Source of the DNA: Paenibacillus pini JCM 16418
GTDB lineage: Bacteria; Bacillota; Bacilli; Paenibacillales; Paenibacillaceae
DNA length: 64,000 bases
Direction: 5' to 3'
NCBI RefSeq assembly: GCF_000576305.1
Contig: NZ_BAVZ01000002.1
Coordinates: 372,001-436,000 of the forward strand
Under the pieces are notes generated by a model. It ran no database searches, had not been told where the DNA came from, and was given only the letters and a program-made list of their open reading frames with translations. Positions 44,604 through 53,388 of the stretch are shown here, in pieces. The translations under genes were made by a program, and so were the position numbers. Numbering within the stretch: the first letter of the stretch is position 1; every line of letters starts with the position of its first letter.

Positions 44604-46607
44604 ATGTCAGATCAACAACAAGATTTTTCCAAGCATGAAAGTTTATTTAGAATGAACATGGATTTTGCGTTTCCGTATGAATCTACTTCAGTTTGGCTTC
44701 AAGAAATGGATATTTCACCATTTGACCTGCCATACATTCAACAGGTGCTCTTAGAATCATTTGAGGATTGGAGCGAGATGACCGAATCTCTTTCAATCCG
44801 GAGGAACTCGCACTGGGCTGTTGTAAACCACGAGGGGACGTGGGTTGCAGGCGATGAAGCCATACATACTCAACTAGAAGAAACTTACTTTGAACTGGTG
44901 CAAAGATGTATCACATCTGAAACATCAGTCTATGAAGGGTTATCAACGTTGGCAGACAACATTGAACATGCAGGACGTTTTTGCGCCGTTCCTATCTTTT
45001 CAAGGAGTCAGCATACGATGTTGGCCATCTTTATTTCAATTCTTCAGCCAGACCAATCAGGTGATACGTTCCAGGATGCAATGGAAGCTACAACGCTCCA
45101 TTATCGTTCTTGTCTTTATCGAAGGTTTGAATACATATTTGTGTCTGATGTAATGAAAGTACAGAAGAATGCGGAGCGAGAATCGAGCAGACGTTCAATT
45201 CTATTTCAAATTATGCAGCGGATGCATGATCAAATTGATGTGGATACCGTTCTGACGGAAGTGTTAGATAGCATTTCTGTTCTCTATCCCACCATCACAC
45301 TTCAATTATTTATGTCTCAGGATCATCAGAGCAACAATCCACGCGTCAAGCCGCTGCTTTTTCATCCTTGGGGTGAGGATGTGTCTGTAAGAGCGTTTAT
45401 GGATGGCAAACTTATTATTCAGGATTACAGCGCTAAAGATGGCTTAGATAATGGTGTGGAGATCGCGATACCTCTTGGAGGTAAGCAAGGGGTATATGGT
45501 GTATTTCATCTCCTATTGAGCAAAGAACTTCGTGAAGATCTGGATTTGCAGCTCATTACGATGATGGTTGATACGGCTGGGAACGCTTTTGAAAATGCTA
45601 AACTATACGAGCAATCGAACATATTGATTCATGAATTAAGGTTGATCAATGAACTAACTCAGCGGTTAAATCAAAGTTTGCAGCTAGCTGATATTTATCA
45701 ACTTGCTAATCAGGAATTATTAAATATTTTTAAAGCAGATTACTGCTGCATTTTGCAATATAACGAAGACAGAGATGGGCTTGAAGTAGTATCGAGCAAC
45801 GTTCTTTCCATTTCTAAAGATGTATTTGATATTGATTATGGTTTTGGTGGACTGGTTTATGGCAAAAAGGAACCTATTATTCTGTCTGATTATCATCTTA
45901 GTGCGAAGGTTTCGTCGAAGTTAATGGAAGTAACCGAATCCCAGTCTCTCATTGCAACTCCGTTAATTGTGAATGGGAAAATAATGGGGGCAATCCTGCT
46001 AACGAACTGCAGTCCACATTTTTTCTCATATGATAATTATAGGCTCCTGCAAACGCTTGCTAGCCATATTGGGCTCTCGATTAGTAATGCTCTGCTGCAT
46101 GCTGAGTTAGGACGGATGGCCAACAGGGACATGCTTACCGATCTCTACGCACGTCATTATTTAGACGAGAAGATTCAAGAGTATCAAGGGACTGATTTCT
46201 GTGGATCGCTGATTGTTGTCGATATTGACCAGTTCAAACAGGTGAATGACACGTACGGGCACCAAAAAGGCGATAAGATCTTGAAGAAGGTCAGCGAAAT
46301 TGTGAAGACATCCATTCGTCAGCTGGATACTCCAGCGAGATGGGGCGGCGAAGAATTGGCAGTATATTTACCGCAGCTGGGTCTGCATCAAGCAATGAAG
46401 GTTGCTGAAGTAATACGTACACGCGTAGCGACGGAAACGAATCCGTGTGTTACGGTATCTAGTGGCATTGCCGAGTGGAATTGGATGGATGAGAAGGTCA
46501 GTGTAGACAGCCTCTTTTACAGAGCGGATATGGCATTGTATCGTGCTAAGAATAGTGGTCGTAATCAAATTCAGATGGAAGACCGGAACGACCGAGGGAG
46601 TGCCTGA
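44604..46607 (+). CDS. Diguanylate cyclase with GAF sensor domains
   Basis: The 667-residue protein makes the second messenger cyclic di-GMP. The C-terminal GGDEF domain has GGEEL at residues 581-585 with an RQLD inhibitory I-site (R572, D575) exactly five residues before it, so product feedback is expected. Its N-terminal part holds an unassigned helical sensor (residues 1-190), a GAF-like domain (about 200-335) and another GAF (about 350-500, with LANQELLNIFKADYCCI). No signal peptide or membrane segment is present. AAAGGAG precedes the ATG. It is followed by a terminator, so it is a single unit. The sensed signal is unknown. Confidence 0.9.
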   Translation: MSDQQQDFSKHESLFRMNMDFAFPYESTSVWLQEMDISPFDLPYIQQVLLESFEDWSEMTESLSIRRNSHWAVVNHEGTWVAGDEAIHTQLEETYFELVQRCITSETSVYEGLSTLADNIEHAGRFCAVPIFSRSQHTMLAIFISILQPDQSGDTFQDAMEATTLHYRSCLYRRFEYIFVSDVMKVQKNAERESSRRSILFQIMQRMHDQIDVDTVLTEVLDSISVLYPTITLQLFMSQDHQSNNPRVKPLLFHPWGEDVSVRAFMDGKLIIQDYSAKDGLDNGVEIAIPLGGKQGVYGVFHLLLSKELREDLDLQLITMMVDTAGNAFENAKLYEQSNILIHELRLINELTQRLNQSLQLADIYQLANQELLNIFKADYCCILQYNEDRDGLEVVSSNVLSISKDVFDIDYGFGGLVYGKKEPIILSDYHLSAKVSSKLMEVTESQSLIATPLIVNGKIMGAILLTNCSPHFFSYDNYRLLQTLASHIGLSISNALLHAELGRMANRDMLTDLYARHYLDEKIQEYQGTDFCGSLIVVDIDQFKQVNDTYGHQKGDKILKKVSEIVKTSIRQLDTPARWGGEELAVYLPQLGLHQAMKVAEVIRTRVATETNPCVTVSSGIAEWNWMDEKVSVDSLFYRADMALYRAKNSGRNQIQMEDRNDRGSA

Positions 46608-46628
46608 TATCAGGTACTCTTTTTTTAT
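46598..46628 (+). terminator. Terminator of the diguanylate cyclase gene
   Basis: GAGTGCCTGA and TCAGGTACTC pair around a two-base loop region and run into seven T. Confidence 0.75.
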
Positions 46629-46746
46629 TGCACCAGGAGGATCTTTGTCAAGTAATGGGATAGAACGCTGTACAAGTCATAGTTTAAGTAAAAGTTGGAC
46701 ACAAATGATAATAGAGTAATGGCAGGGCAGAAAGGAAGGAATCATC

Positions 46747-48683
46747 ATGGGCAGACAGGGAAAAAAATCATCTTTTTTTGTGATATTACTAAAGCAAGCC
46801 TTAGAGATTAAGAAGACTGCTTTGCCTTGGAATAGAGCCATTAGTGCGGGCTTATGTCTCGGGCTGCCTTCATTAATTGGGTACTTGATGGGAAATTTAC
46901 CATATGGGTTATTAGCGGGAATAGGTGCATTTACATATCTGTACGTTGGCAATGAACCTTATGCCTTAAGAGCAAGAAAGCTGTTCTACACGGCACTAGG
47001 CATGAGCTTCTCGTTCGTATTAGGTTCGCTGCTTGCAGCTTACCCTGTGTTGTCAGCATTTGTTCTTGGGATGATTGGTGCCGTAGCAACATTCATATTT
47101 GGTGCACTCCAATTTAAAGGCCCAGCAGCATTATTCTTTGTCTTAAACTTCGCATTAGCCTCGGGTAAGACGATAAGTCCTTCTCAAGTTCTGATCGAGG
47201 GGACACTCGTATTCTTAGGAGGTATGCTTGCTTGGAGCATTGCCATGTTGGGATGGCTAGTTAACCCACATGGTCCTGAAATTCAGACGGTACGTCAATT
47301 GTACAAAGATTTAGCAGACCTTCTTAAAACAGCGGGAAGCGATAATTACAGCAAGTCACGACATAACATACTTATTTCGATGTATGCCGCAGAGGAAGCC
47401 TTTGCAGCAAAAGGATTTTCAACGAAAGAAAATAAGAGGTCTCGTTGGTTACTGCAATTATTCACACTAGCTCATGATATTTTTCAGGAAACCGATAAAT
47501 GGGTCTTGCGTGGAGAAGGCCCTTTAAACCCTGAACTGGCTCAAGTTGTTGGTCATGTAGCCAAATCAATAACACCCCATAGTAAATATCAAGGCCTTGA
47601 TCTTAAGGGGGCAGTCCTTCATCAAGAACAGCAGAATTTACTGCACTTGGTGAAGCAGATTGAGGGGGTTCTTCAATCATCAGACCGAATATCGGTGGAT
47701 GATAGAAGCGTGACAAGCGTCTCTGTAAAGAATATTTTTATGGGTGCTATGGATAAGAACTCGGTCGTGTTCCTTCTATCCGTTCGATTCGGCATCATTC
47801 TAACTATTGCAGCGCTGACCGCTCATGCTTTTAATTTAAATCGTTCGTATTGGGTTCCGCTATCCTGCGCAGCAGTCATGCTGGGTTCTACAGTCATTGC
47901 CACTTTCCACCGAGCCATACAGAGATCACTAGGTACGATTATAGGCATTCTGGTAGCAAGTGCCATTCTGTGGACGAGGCCCGAAGGGTTTATTGTTTCT
48001 ATTGCTATTATGCTATTTACGTTCTTTGCTGAGTTATTTATCGTTCGAAATTATGCGATTGCTCTTCTGTTCGTAACCCCCAATGCGCTCCTTATGGCGG
48101 AGACGAATACGCATATTCATAATGTGGCTTATTTTGCGGGAACGCGGATCATGGACGTCATCGTTGGGAGTGTCATTGGTCTGATGGGTGTTCTCTTAAT
48201 CGGAAGGAGGTCTGCCTCTAGCCGGGTTCCCTATCTAATGGGGCGAACCTTCGTAGTCAATCCGAGTTGTTAGCCATCCTGTTCACTGCACAGCCAAAGG
48301 GAATAGCGCTCAGCGACAGCCAAGAACAACATGCCATGAAGACGAACCTATCTAACCTTACAACGGTTTATCAAACGGCAATGGGGGAAATTCCAAGAAA
48401 TGAAGAAGATTTGGAACGATGGCTACCGGTCATTTGGGCGATAGATCAATTCGGATACTTGCTATATTCTTACACTAAAGTCGCAAACCGGCCGGAATTA
48501 ACGGATCAGGAACTGAGTAAGGTACTTCTGATTTTTGAGAAAATGGCACAAAGCGCTGATCAGCAACGGAATGTTCTTGTGTATGATATCCCCAGTCTTA
48601 TACTGCTTCCTAAGGTCAGCCAAGAGTTATGGTCACTTCAAAATACGCTGGAGAATAGTATCGTGCTTAACTCCCAACATTAG
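46747..48683 (+). pseudogene. FUSC-family integral membrane protein, frameshifted near the C-terminal part
   Basis: The family includes fusaric-acid resistance and aromatic-acid exporters. The first 505 codons show about 10 membrane helices in two groups (LGLPSLIGYLMGNLPYGLLAGIG, AALTAHAFNLNRSYWVPLSC-like) joined by a soluble linker, typical of FUSC proteins. The frame stops at 48271-48273 after FVVNPSC. A second frame continues from about 48243 (ANLRSQSELLAILFTAQPKG, then VIWAIDQFGYLLYSYTKVANRP, ending near residue 645). Adding one G to the run GGGG at 48240-48243 joins them. The break lies in a homopolymer, so error is likely. The transported compound is unknown. Confidence 0.78.
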
Positions 48684-48795
48684 GGGACGCTAAAAATGCC
48701 ATAAATTGGAATTATATTGTCTACATTGCTGTATGATCTCTTGGATCATCGGACAGCCTAACAGCAAAAGTCCAATGATAAAGAGGCGTATCGAT

Positions 48796-49623
48796 ATGAT
48801 GAAAAATAATTTAAAATTTACTATTCTCTGTACAGTATGTCTGAGCTTTTGCCTAGGGCTAGGAGGCTGTGGTCTGTTCGAATCAGGAAAGACGCCGGAA
48901 GAATGGTTTAAGCAGACGCTTGCCGGGTTAGCAGGTAAAGATGAATTTACCTTTCGAGGTGAAGAGGGATTGCGTCGTAACGAGCAGGATCGGTTTGTGC
49001 AAAATATGATATACGAAGGTAAACTAACGCAGCATGACAAACTTACGATGACGAACGTTGTTCCTAAAATAGCAGCACATCATGGGAAAGATGTATTAGA
49101 AATGGAAGGTAAGGAAGTTAATGAGGTTCACTTACTTAGGCAAAAAGGGGACTGGATGCATATCAATGAAGATGGTAAAGCCCGTACTCAAGCATCCTTA
49201 TCCAGATTTAATCCCCTAGAACAACTCGAGGCTATACATGAACTCCCAAAAGAAATAACGGAGGAAACAGCTGCGGCTAGGGGCACCAAGGTTTTAAAAA
49301 TTGAGCTTACACCAGCCGCAGCTCATACTTGGCTATCAAAGCAACTCAAACAGGAGATGGCTGTTCTAAGAGAAGAGCAAGTTATGGCGAAAGGGGGTAC
49401 ACCGAAGAATAAAGAAAAGCTGGAAAAAGTATGGAAGCAAGGAAACGATCAACTGGAGCAGATGCTGAAGCAGGCGAACGTCAAAACTACGTATCATTTA
49501 ACGATAAATCGTAAATCTGGATTCCCCAAACGGCTGTCTTCAAAAACTTACACTCGTTATACGAATGCTAAGGGTCAACAAGAACAAGAGACACTTATTA
49601 ATGATGTATTATTTAGTCCATAA
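48796..49623 (+). CDS. Lipoprotein, 275 aa
   Basis: The protein has a lipoprotein signal (MKNNLKFTILCTVCLSFC, lipobox LGGC) and a large extracytoplasmic domain of about 245 residues, acidic and helical, with a late beta-rich part (TYHLTINRKSGFPKRLSSKTYTRY). It resembles the DUF6612-type lipoproteins by layout, but I would not insist on it. The longer frame from 48706 would put 30 residues before the signal and is rejected; AGAGG stands 9 bases before the ATG at 48796. It is 110 bases downstream of the FUSC gene in the same direction. The ligand is unknown. Confidence 0.7.
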   Translation: MMKNNLKFTILCTVCLSFCLGLGGCGLFESGKTPEEWFKQTLAGLAGKDEFTFRGEEGLRRNEQDRFVQNMIYEGKLTQHDKLTMTNVVPKIAAHHGKDVLEMEGKEVNEVHLLRQKGDWMHINEDGKARTQASLSRFNPLEQLEAIHELPKEITEETAAARGTKVLKIELTPAAAHTWLSKQLKQEMAVLREEQVMAKGGTPKNKEKLEKVWKQGNDQLEQMLKQANVKTTYHLTINRKSGFPKRLSSKTYTRYTNAKGQQEQETLINDVLFSP

Positions 49624-49742
49624 TGCTTGTTTCTCTTATGCGTGTGATGCTGACTTGTAAGATTGACCGTGCTACAATAGAAATTGAATGAATTAACCTT
49701 TGTTCAAAAACTACTCAGATAAGGCTTAGGGGGATAAGATGT

Positions 49743-50858
49743 ATGCGTGATCCTAGAATTCAAAAATTAGCTGAGAATCTAGTCGGCTATTCTGTAAATG
49801 TTCAACCAGGTGAAAACGTACTTGTTGAAATGATTGGTAGCGAACGTGATTTGCTTAAAGCTGTAGTTGCAGAGGTTTCCAAGGCTGGAGGAAACCCATT
49901 TGTACAAATTACAGATAAAGATGTTCAGCGTACAATGTTAATGGATGCGACAGAAGAAATGTTGCAAACATGGGCTGACATCGATCTTAATCGTATGAAA
50001 CAAATGAATTGTTATATTGGGATTCGTGCTGGTGAGAACGTTAATGATTTGTCAGATGTTCCAGACGATAAAATTAAGATGTTTAATTCCATTTATAATC
50101 ACCCGGTACATAGCGGTCAGCGGGTTAATCATACGAAATGGGTAGTCCTTCGTTATCCAAATGCAAGTATGGCGCAGCTTGCTAATAAGAGCACAGAAGC
50201 TTTTGAAGACTTCTACTTTGATGTGTGCAACCTTGATTATGCCAAAATGGATAAAGCACAAGATCCACTTGCTGAATTGATGAGAAAAACCGATAAGGTT
50301 CGTCTTGTCTCACCAGGTACAGACCTGAGCTTCTCTATTAAGGGCATCGGCGCGGAGAAATGTGCTGGAGAGAAGAATATTCCAGATGGCGAAGTCTACA
50401 GTGCTCCTATTCGTGATTCTGTAAATGGTACAATCAGTTACAATTCCAGTACCGTGTACAATGGTATTACGTTTGAGAACATCAAATTTACTTTCAAAGA
50501 TGGTAAAATTGTAGAAGCGACTAGTAATGAAACAGAGCGCCTAAATAATATTCTGGATTCGGACGAAGGCGCTCGCTACATTGGTGAATTTGCCATCGGA
50601 TTCAATCCGCATATTCTTCATCCAATGAAAGATATTTTATTTGATGAGAAGATTGCCGGAAGTATTCATTTTACGCCGGGTCAAGCATATGAGGATACAG
50701 ATAACGGTAACCGTTCTTCGATCCACTGGGATATTGTGCTAATCCAACGGGAGGACTATGGCGGTGGAGAAATTTATTTCGACGATGTACTCATTCGTAA
50801 AGATGGTATTTTTGTGATTCCTGAATTGCTTGGTCTGAATCCGGAAAACTTGAAATAA
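49743..50858 (+). CDS. Aminopeptidase, M29 family (AmpS/AmpT type)
   Basis: The M29 enzymes are two-metal aminopeptidases with broad N-terminal specificity. The 371-residue protein shows AGEKNIPDGEVYSAP near residue 218 (metal-binding Glu), IGEFAIGFNP, SIHFTPGQAY and SSIHWDIVLI (late Glu, His, Tyr and His ligands), in the expected order, and the family's start MRDPRIQKLAENLVGYS. GGGGG about 12 bases before the ATG supports the start. It is soluble and cytoplasmic. A gene for an HPr-like protein follows after 115 bases. Substrate range is not predictable. Confidence 0.92.
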   Translation: MRDPRIQKLAENLVGYSVNVQPGENVLVEMIGSERDLLKAVVAEVSKAGGNPFVQITDKDVQRTMLMDATEEMLQTWADIDLNRMKQMNCYIGIRAGENVNDLSDVPDDKIKMFNSIYNHPVHSGQRVNHTKWVVLRYPNASMAQLANKSTEAFEDFYFDVCNLDYAKMDKAQDPLAELMRKTDKVRLVSPGTDLSFSIKGIGAEKCAGEKNIPDGEVYSAPIRDSVNGTISYNSSTVYNGITFENIKFTFKDGKIVEATSNETERLNNILDSDEGARYIGEFAIGFNPHILHPMKDILFDEKIAGSIHFTPGQAYEDTDNGNRSSIHWDIVLIQREDYGGGEIYFDDVLIRKDGIFVIPELLGLNPENLK

Positions 50859-50899
50859 ACTAAAACAGTGTTTACTTTTGGATAGAAATACCTTGCGTG

Positions 50900-50913
50900 A
50901 GAAAGCGGATTCA
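50900..50913. promoter_or_regulatory. cre-like site before the HPr-like gene
   Basis: AGAAAGCGGATTCA matches the cre consensus in 12 of 14 positions (the first T and the central T are missing). It lies between a possible -35 (TTGCGT, 50893-50898) and TATCAT at 50917-50922. It could be a CcpA site in the promoter of the next gene, but by itself it is weak. Confidence 0.35.
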
Positions 50914-50973
50914 ATGTATCATTATAGTGGTAAAACATTATAGACATGATACTAATAGTTACGGAGGGATAAT

Positions 50974-51219
50974 ATGTCCAGTAACAACGCAGCTGTAGTT
51001 GAAATTGCACAAACAGCAGGTAAGTTTTCATCTTCAATCGTTCTTCAAGCAGACAACAAGTATATTGATGTGAAGAGTATCTTAGGCTTGTTTACGACGC
51101 TTGTCAGTAGCAAGGGATATGAACTTCACGTTCATGGACCTGATGCTGAAGAGGCTAAAGAAGCAATGGCCGCTGTTTTTGCTAAACACGGCTTGAACAT
51201 TAATGTTGTAGGTGAATAA
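50974..51219 (+). CDS. HPr-like protein lacking the phosphorylatable histidine
   Basis: The 81-residue protein aligns with the second half of HPr/Crh: AQTAGKFSSSIVLQADNKYIDVKSILGLF corresponds to HPr residues from about 20, with the Ser46 in KSILGL, then the final helix EAKEAMAAVFAKHGL. The segment that should carry the EI-phosphorylated His15 (IHARPA) is not present: the N-terminus is MSSNNAAVVEIAQ. It therefore cannot take phosphate from EI but may still be phosphorylated at Ser46, as Crh is. GGAGGG lies 6 bases before the ATG. A cre-like site precedes it, and a terminator follows. Confidence 0.82.
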   Translation: MSSNNAAVVEIAQTAGKFSSSIVLQADNKYIDVKSILGLFTTLVSSKGYELHVHGPDAEEAKEAMAAVFAKHGLNINVVGE

Positions 51220-51228
51220 GAATGATAA

Positions 51229-51263
51229 AAGCGCCTTGCTGGAAACAGCAAGGGCGCTTTTTT
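51229..51263 (+). terminator. Terminator of the HPr-like gene
   Basis: AAAGCGCCCTTGCTG-like arms (AAAGCGCCTTGCTG / CAGCAAGGGCGCTTT) around GAAA, followed by TTTC. Confidence 0.88.
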
Positions 51264-51351
51264 CTTCAAGTTCTTGTATTGGTTTGCGATATCGTCTAAT
51301 ATTAAGATTAGAGAACAAGGGTGTGACTTTTGGACATAGGGGGGAAGATAC

Positions 51352-51639
51352 ATGACTTCATCTGATTTACAGGAACAGTTGAATATAAAAGCAATTAATC
51401 TTCTTAATGAAGATGCAGATAAAATACAAAAACTTATCGAAGTTCAAATGGAGAACTTGGCAACCCGTTATTGCCCTCTCTATGAGGAAGTGCTGGACAC
51501 CCAGATGTACGGATTTTCCAGAGAAGTTGATTTTGCAGTCCGAGCTGGACTTTTACCTGAAATTACAGGGAGACAGCTTGTAAGCCAACTTGAACGGAAT
51601 TTAGCCATACTCTACGAGGCTATGAATAATAAAGAGTAA
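51352..51639 (+). CDS. ylaN: YlaN family protein (DUF1507)
   Basis: The 95-residue helical protein matches YlaN: KAINLLNEDADKIQKLIEVQ, MENLATRYCPLYEEVLDTQM, GFSREVDFAVRAGLLPEI. In B. subtilis YlaN is important under iron limitation and has been reported to interact with Fur; a specific biochemical role here is inferred from that. GGGGGAAG precedes the ATG at 51352. It is a single unit with its own terminator. In B. subtilis it lies next to ftsW, which is found 1.7 kb further on in this window. Confidence 0.9.
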   Translation: MTSSDLQEQLNIKAINLLNEDADKIQKLIEVQMENLATRYCPLYEEVLDTQMYGFSREVDFAVRAGLLPEITGRQLVSQLERNLAILYEAMNNKE

Positions 51640-51674
51640 TGAACACACACTTTGGATAAATATCGTTATATATA

Positions 51675-51713
51675 GAAAAGCATGTATTCCTATGGAATAC
51701 ATGCTTTTTTTTG
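51675..51713. terminator. Terminator between ylaN and the CaCA exchanger
   Basis: AAAAGCATGTATTCC and GGAATACATGCTTTT pair around TAT and carry T runs on both sides. Confidence 0.9.
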
Positions 51714-51720
51714 ATGCGGA

Positions 51721-52791
51721 TCACACTAGGAAGAAGGATACACCTAGAATAATGTAGACCACCAGTAACAGCAATCCTTCATACCAGTTAGTCGATCCAT
51801 CCTGGGTGATGGATTTGGCTATAAAGACAGCAACACTTATCGCGACTAATTCAATAGTACTGAATACGATATCCATCGTGTTGCCATTGAAATAACTAAC
51901 AAAAACGAGTACGGGAGCTACAAATAATGCGATTTGTAAACTACTACCAACTGCAATTTCAACAGAAGCGCCGATTTTGTTCTTCATTGCGAGCATAATG
52001 GCTGCGCTATGCTCTGCGGCGTTACCGATGATTGCAACGAGGAAGGCACCCACAAATAGCTCACTCAGTCCAAAGCGTGTAGTGAATACTTCTAGCGTAC
52101 CTACGAGCCATTCACTCACGAACGCGACCATGACAGTAGCTAAGATTAGATACATAATAGATTTACCCTTAGACCACTCAGGCGCATGTTCATTCGGAAG
52201 CTCCTCTGCCGAGTCGACCGTGACATCAGCGAGATACTTCTTATGGGTAATCATGGAGAAGATAAGCCATGCGATATAGGCCACAATGAGTATTCCGGCC
52301 ACGACCAAACTGAGCAGCTTGGTGTCCGTAGGTGTGATCGAATGGGTGTTAAGGAATACAGCAGGAATAAATAAAGCGATTACGGCTACAATCATTAGTG
52401 ATCCATTCATTCCAGCAAGTGATACATTGAAGTTCTGAACTTTGAATTTCAACCCCCCAGCAAATATACTCAGACCTAGAACGAGAAGTAAGTTACCAAT
52501 AATGGAGCCTGTCAAACTTGCTTTGACCATGTCGAACAATCCTTCTTTAACAAGGAAGAAGGCAATAATTAGTTCTGCCGCATTTCCGAATGTGGCGTTC
52601 AGGAAGCCACCAAGACGCTGCCCTGCATAGTGGGAGACACTTTCGGTTGCTTTGCCCAGGAAACCGGCTACAAATATGACGGAAATGGCTGATAAAGCAA
52701 ATTGCACCGTCGGATCCCAGCCTGCAAAGTGACTCACAGCACTTAAGATGAAGGTGACGATTAGCAGTGAAGCAGATATCTTTTTTTTCAA
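51721..52791 (-). CDS. Ca2+/H+ antiporter (CaCA superfamily, CaxA type)
   Basis: A 356-residue membrane exchanger with about 10-11 helices in two inverted repeats. The two conserved alpha repeats carry FGNAAELIIAFFLVKEG (about residue 68) and IIGNAAEHSAAIMLAMK (about residue 262), the GNAxE pair that binds Ca2+. An acidic linker (DSAEELPNEHAPEWSKG) separates the halves. It probably expels Ca2+ in exchange for protons. AGAGGG lies 8 bases before the TTG at 52791, taken as start over an upstream GTG. It is convergent with ylaN and divergent from the Asp23 gene. Confidence 0.88.
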   Translation of the reverse strand: MKKKISASLLIVTFILSAVSHFAGWDPTVQFALSAISVIFVAGFLGKATESVSHYAGQRLGGFLNATFGNAAELIIAFFLVKEGLFDMVKASLTGSIIGNLLLVLGLSIFAGGLKFKVQNFNVSLAGMNGSLMIVAVIALFIPAVFLNTHSITPTDTKLLSLVVAGILIVAYIAWLIFSMITHKKYLADVTVDSAEELPNEHAPEWSKGKSIMYLILATVMVAFVSEWLVGTLEVFTTRFGLSELFVGAFLVAIIGNAAEHSAAIMLAMKNKIGASVEIAVGSSLQIALFVAPVLVFVSYFNGNTMDIVFSTIELVAISVAVFIAKSITQDGSTNWYEGLLLLVVYIILGVSFFLV

Positions 52792-52939
52792 TATAATCAC
52801 CCTCTACATTATGTAAGTTAAGATTCTTATTCAATATACCCAATACACATAGGAGTGTAAACAAAATGAAGCACTCATATTTGCTTTTTGAGGCCTTTAG
52901 GATTTACAATAACGAATAATGAGATGAAGGAGGATGGTC

Positions 52940-53326
52940 ATGACAGAACAACTTCAGTTGGACAATGGAACGATACGAATCTCGGATGATGTAGTCTCCA
53001 AAATTGCTGGTATGGCGGCACTTGAGACACCTGGCATTGCTGCAATGTCTGGGGGATTATCTGAAGGATGGGCCAAGCGTCTGAGCGGTAAGAACGTGCA
53101 AAAAGGGGTAACAGTAGAAGTTGGTCAGCTTGAAGCGGCCATCGATCTTAGAATCATCGTGCTGTATGAAACTCCGATTCACGAGGTTTCTCGCATGCTC
53201 CAACAAAATGTAAGAGAAGCTGTAGAAAGCATGACAGGGCTTCATGTGGTTGAAGTTAATGTAAAGGTAGAAGGCGTCGCCTTTAAAGATGATGAAATCG
53301 AAGATGTTTCTGTACGCACCAAATAA
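52940..53326 (+). CDS. Asp23/Gls24 family envelope stress protein
   Basis: The 128-residue protein has the Asp23/YloU/YqhY layout: TIRISDDVVSKIAGMAALE at the start, the long amphipathic domain LEAAIDLRIIVLYETPIHEVSRM, and a C-terminal EAVESMTGLHVVEVNVKVEGV. Members associate with the membrane and cell envelope or with fatty acid regulation. AGGAGG stands 6 bases before the ATG at 52940; an upstream in-frame ATG at 52934 is directly adjacent to it. It is convergent with ftsW. Confidence 0.88.
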   Translation: MTEQLQLDNGTIRISDDVVSKIAGMAALETPGIAAMSGGLSEGWAKRLSGKNVQKGVTVEVGQLEAAIDLRIIVLYETPIHEVSRMLQQNVREAVESMTGLHVVEVNVKVEGVAFKDDEIEDVSVRTK

Positions 53327-53350
53327 ATCATAACCTAAATGATAAGAGTA

Positions 53351-53388
53351 GAAAAAAAGACTACACGGTTTTCCGGTAGTCTTTTTTG
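53351..53388. terminator. Terminator between the Asp23 and ftsW genes
   Basis: AAAAAAGACTAC and GTAGTCTTTTTT pair around ACGGTTTTCCG. The ftsW stop codon lies inside the stem at 53361-53363, so the hairpin is shared. Confidence 0.88.

Noticed and set aside
48267-48683. Independent 138-aa hypothetical ORF
   Set aside because: It continues the FUSC protein once the G run is corrected.
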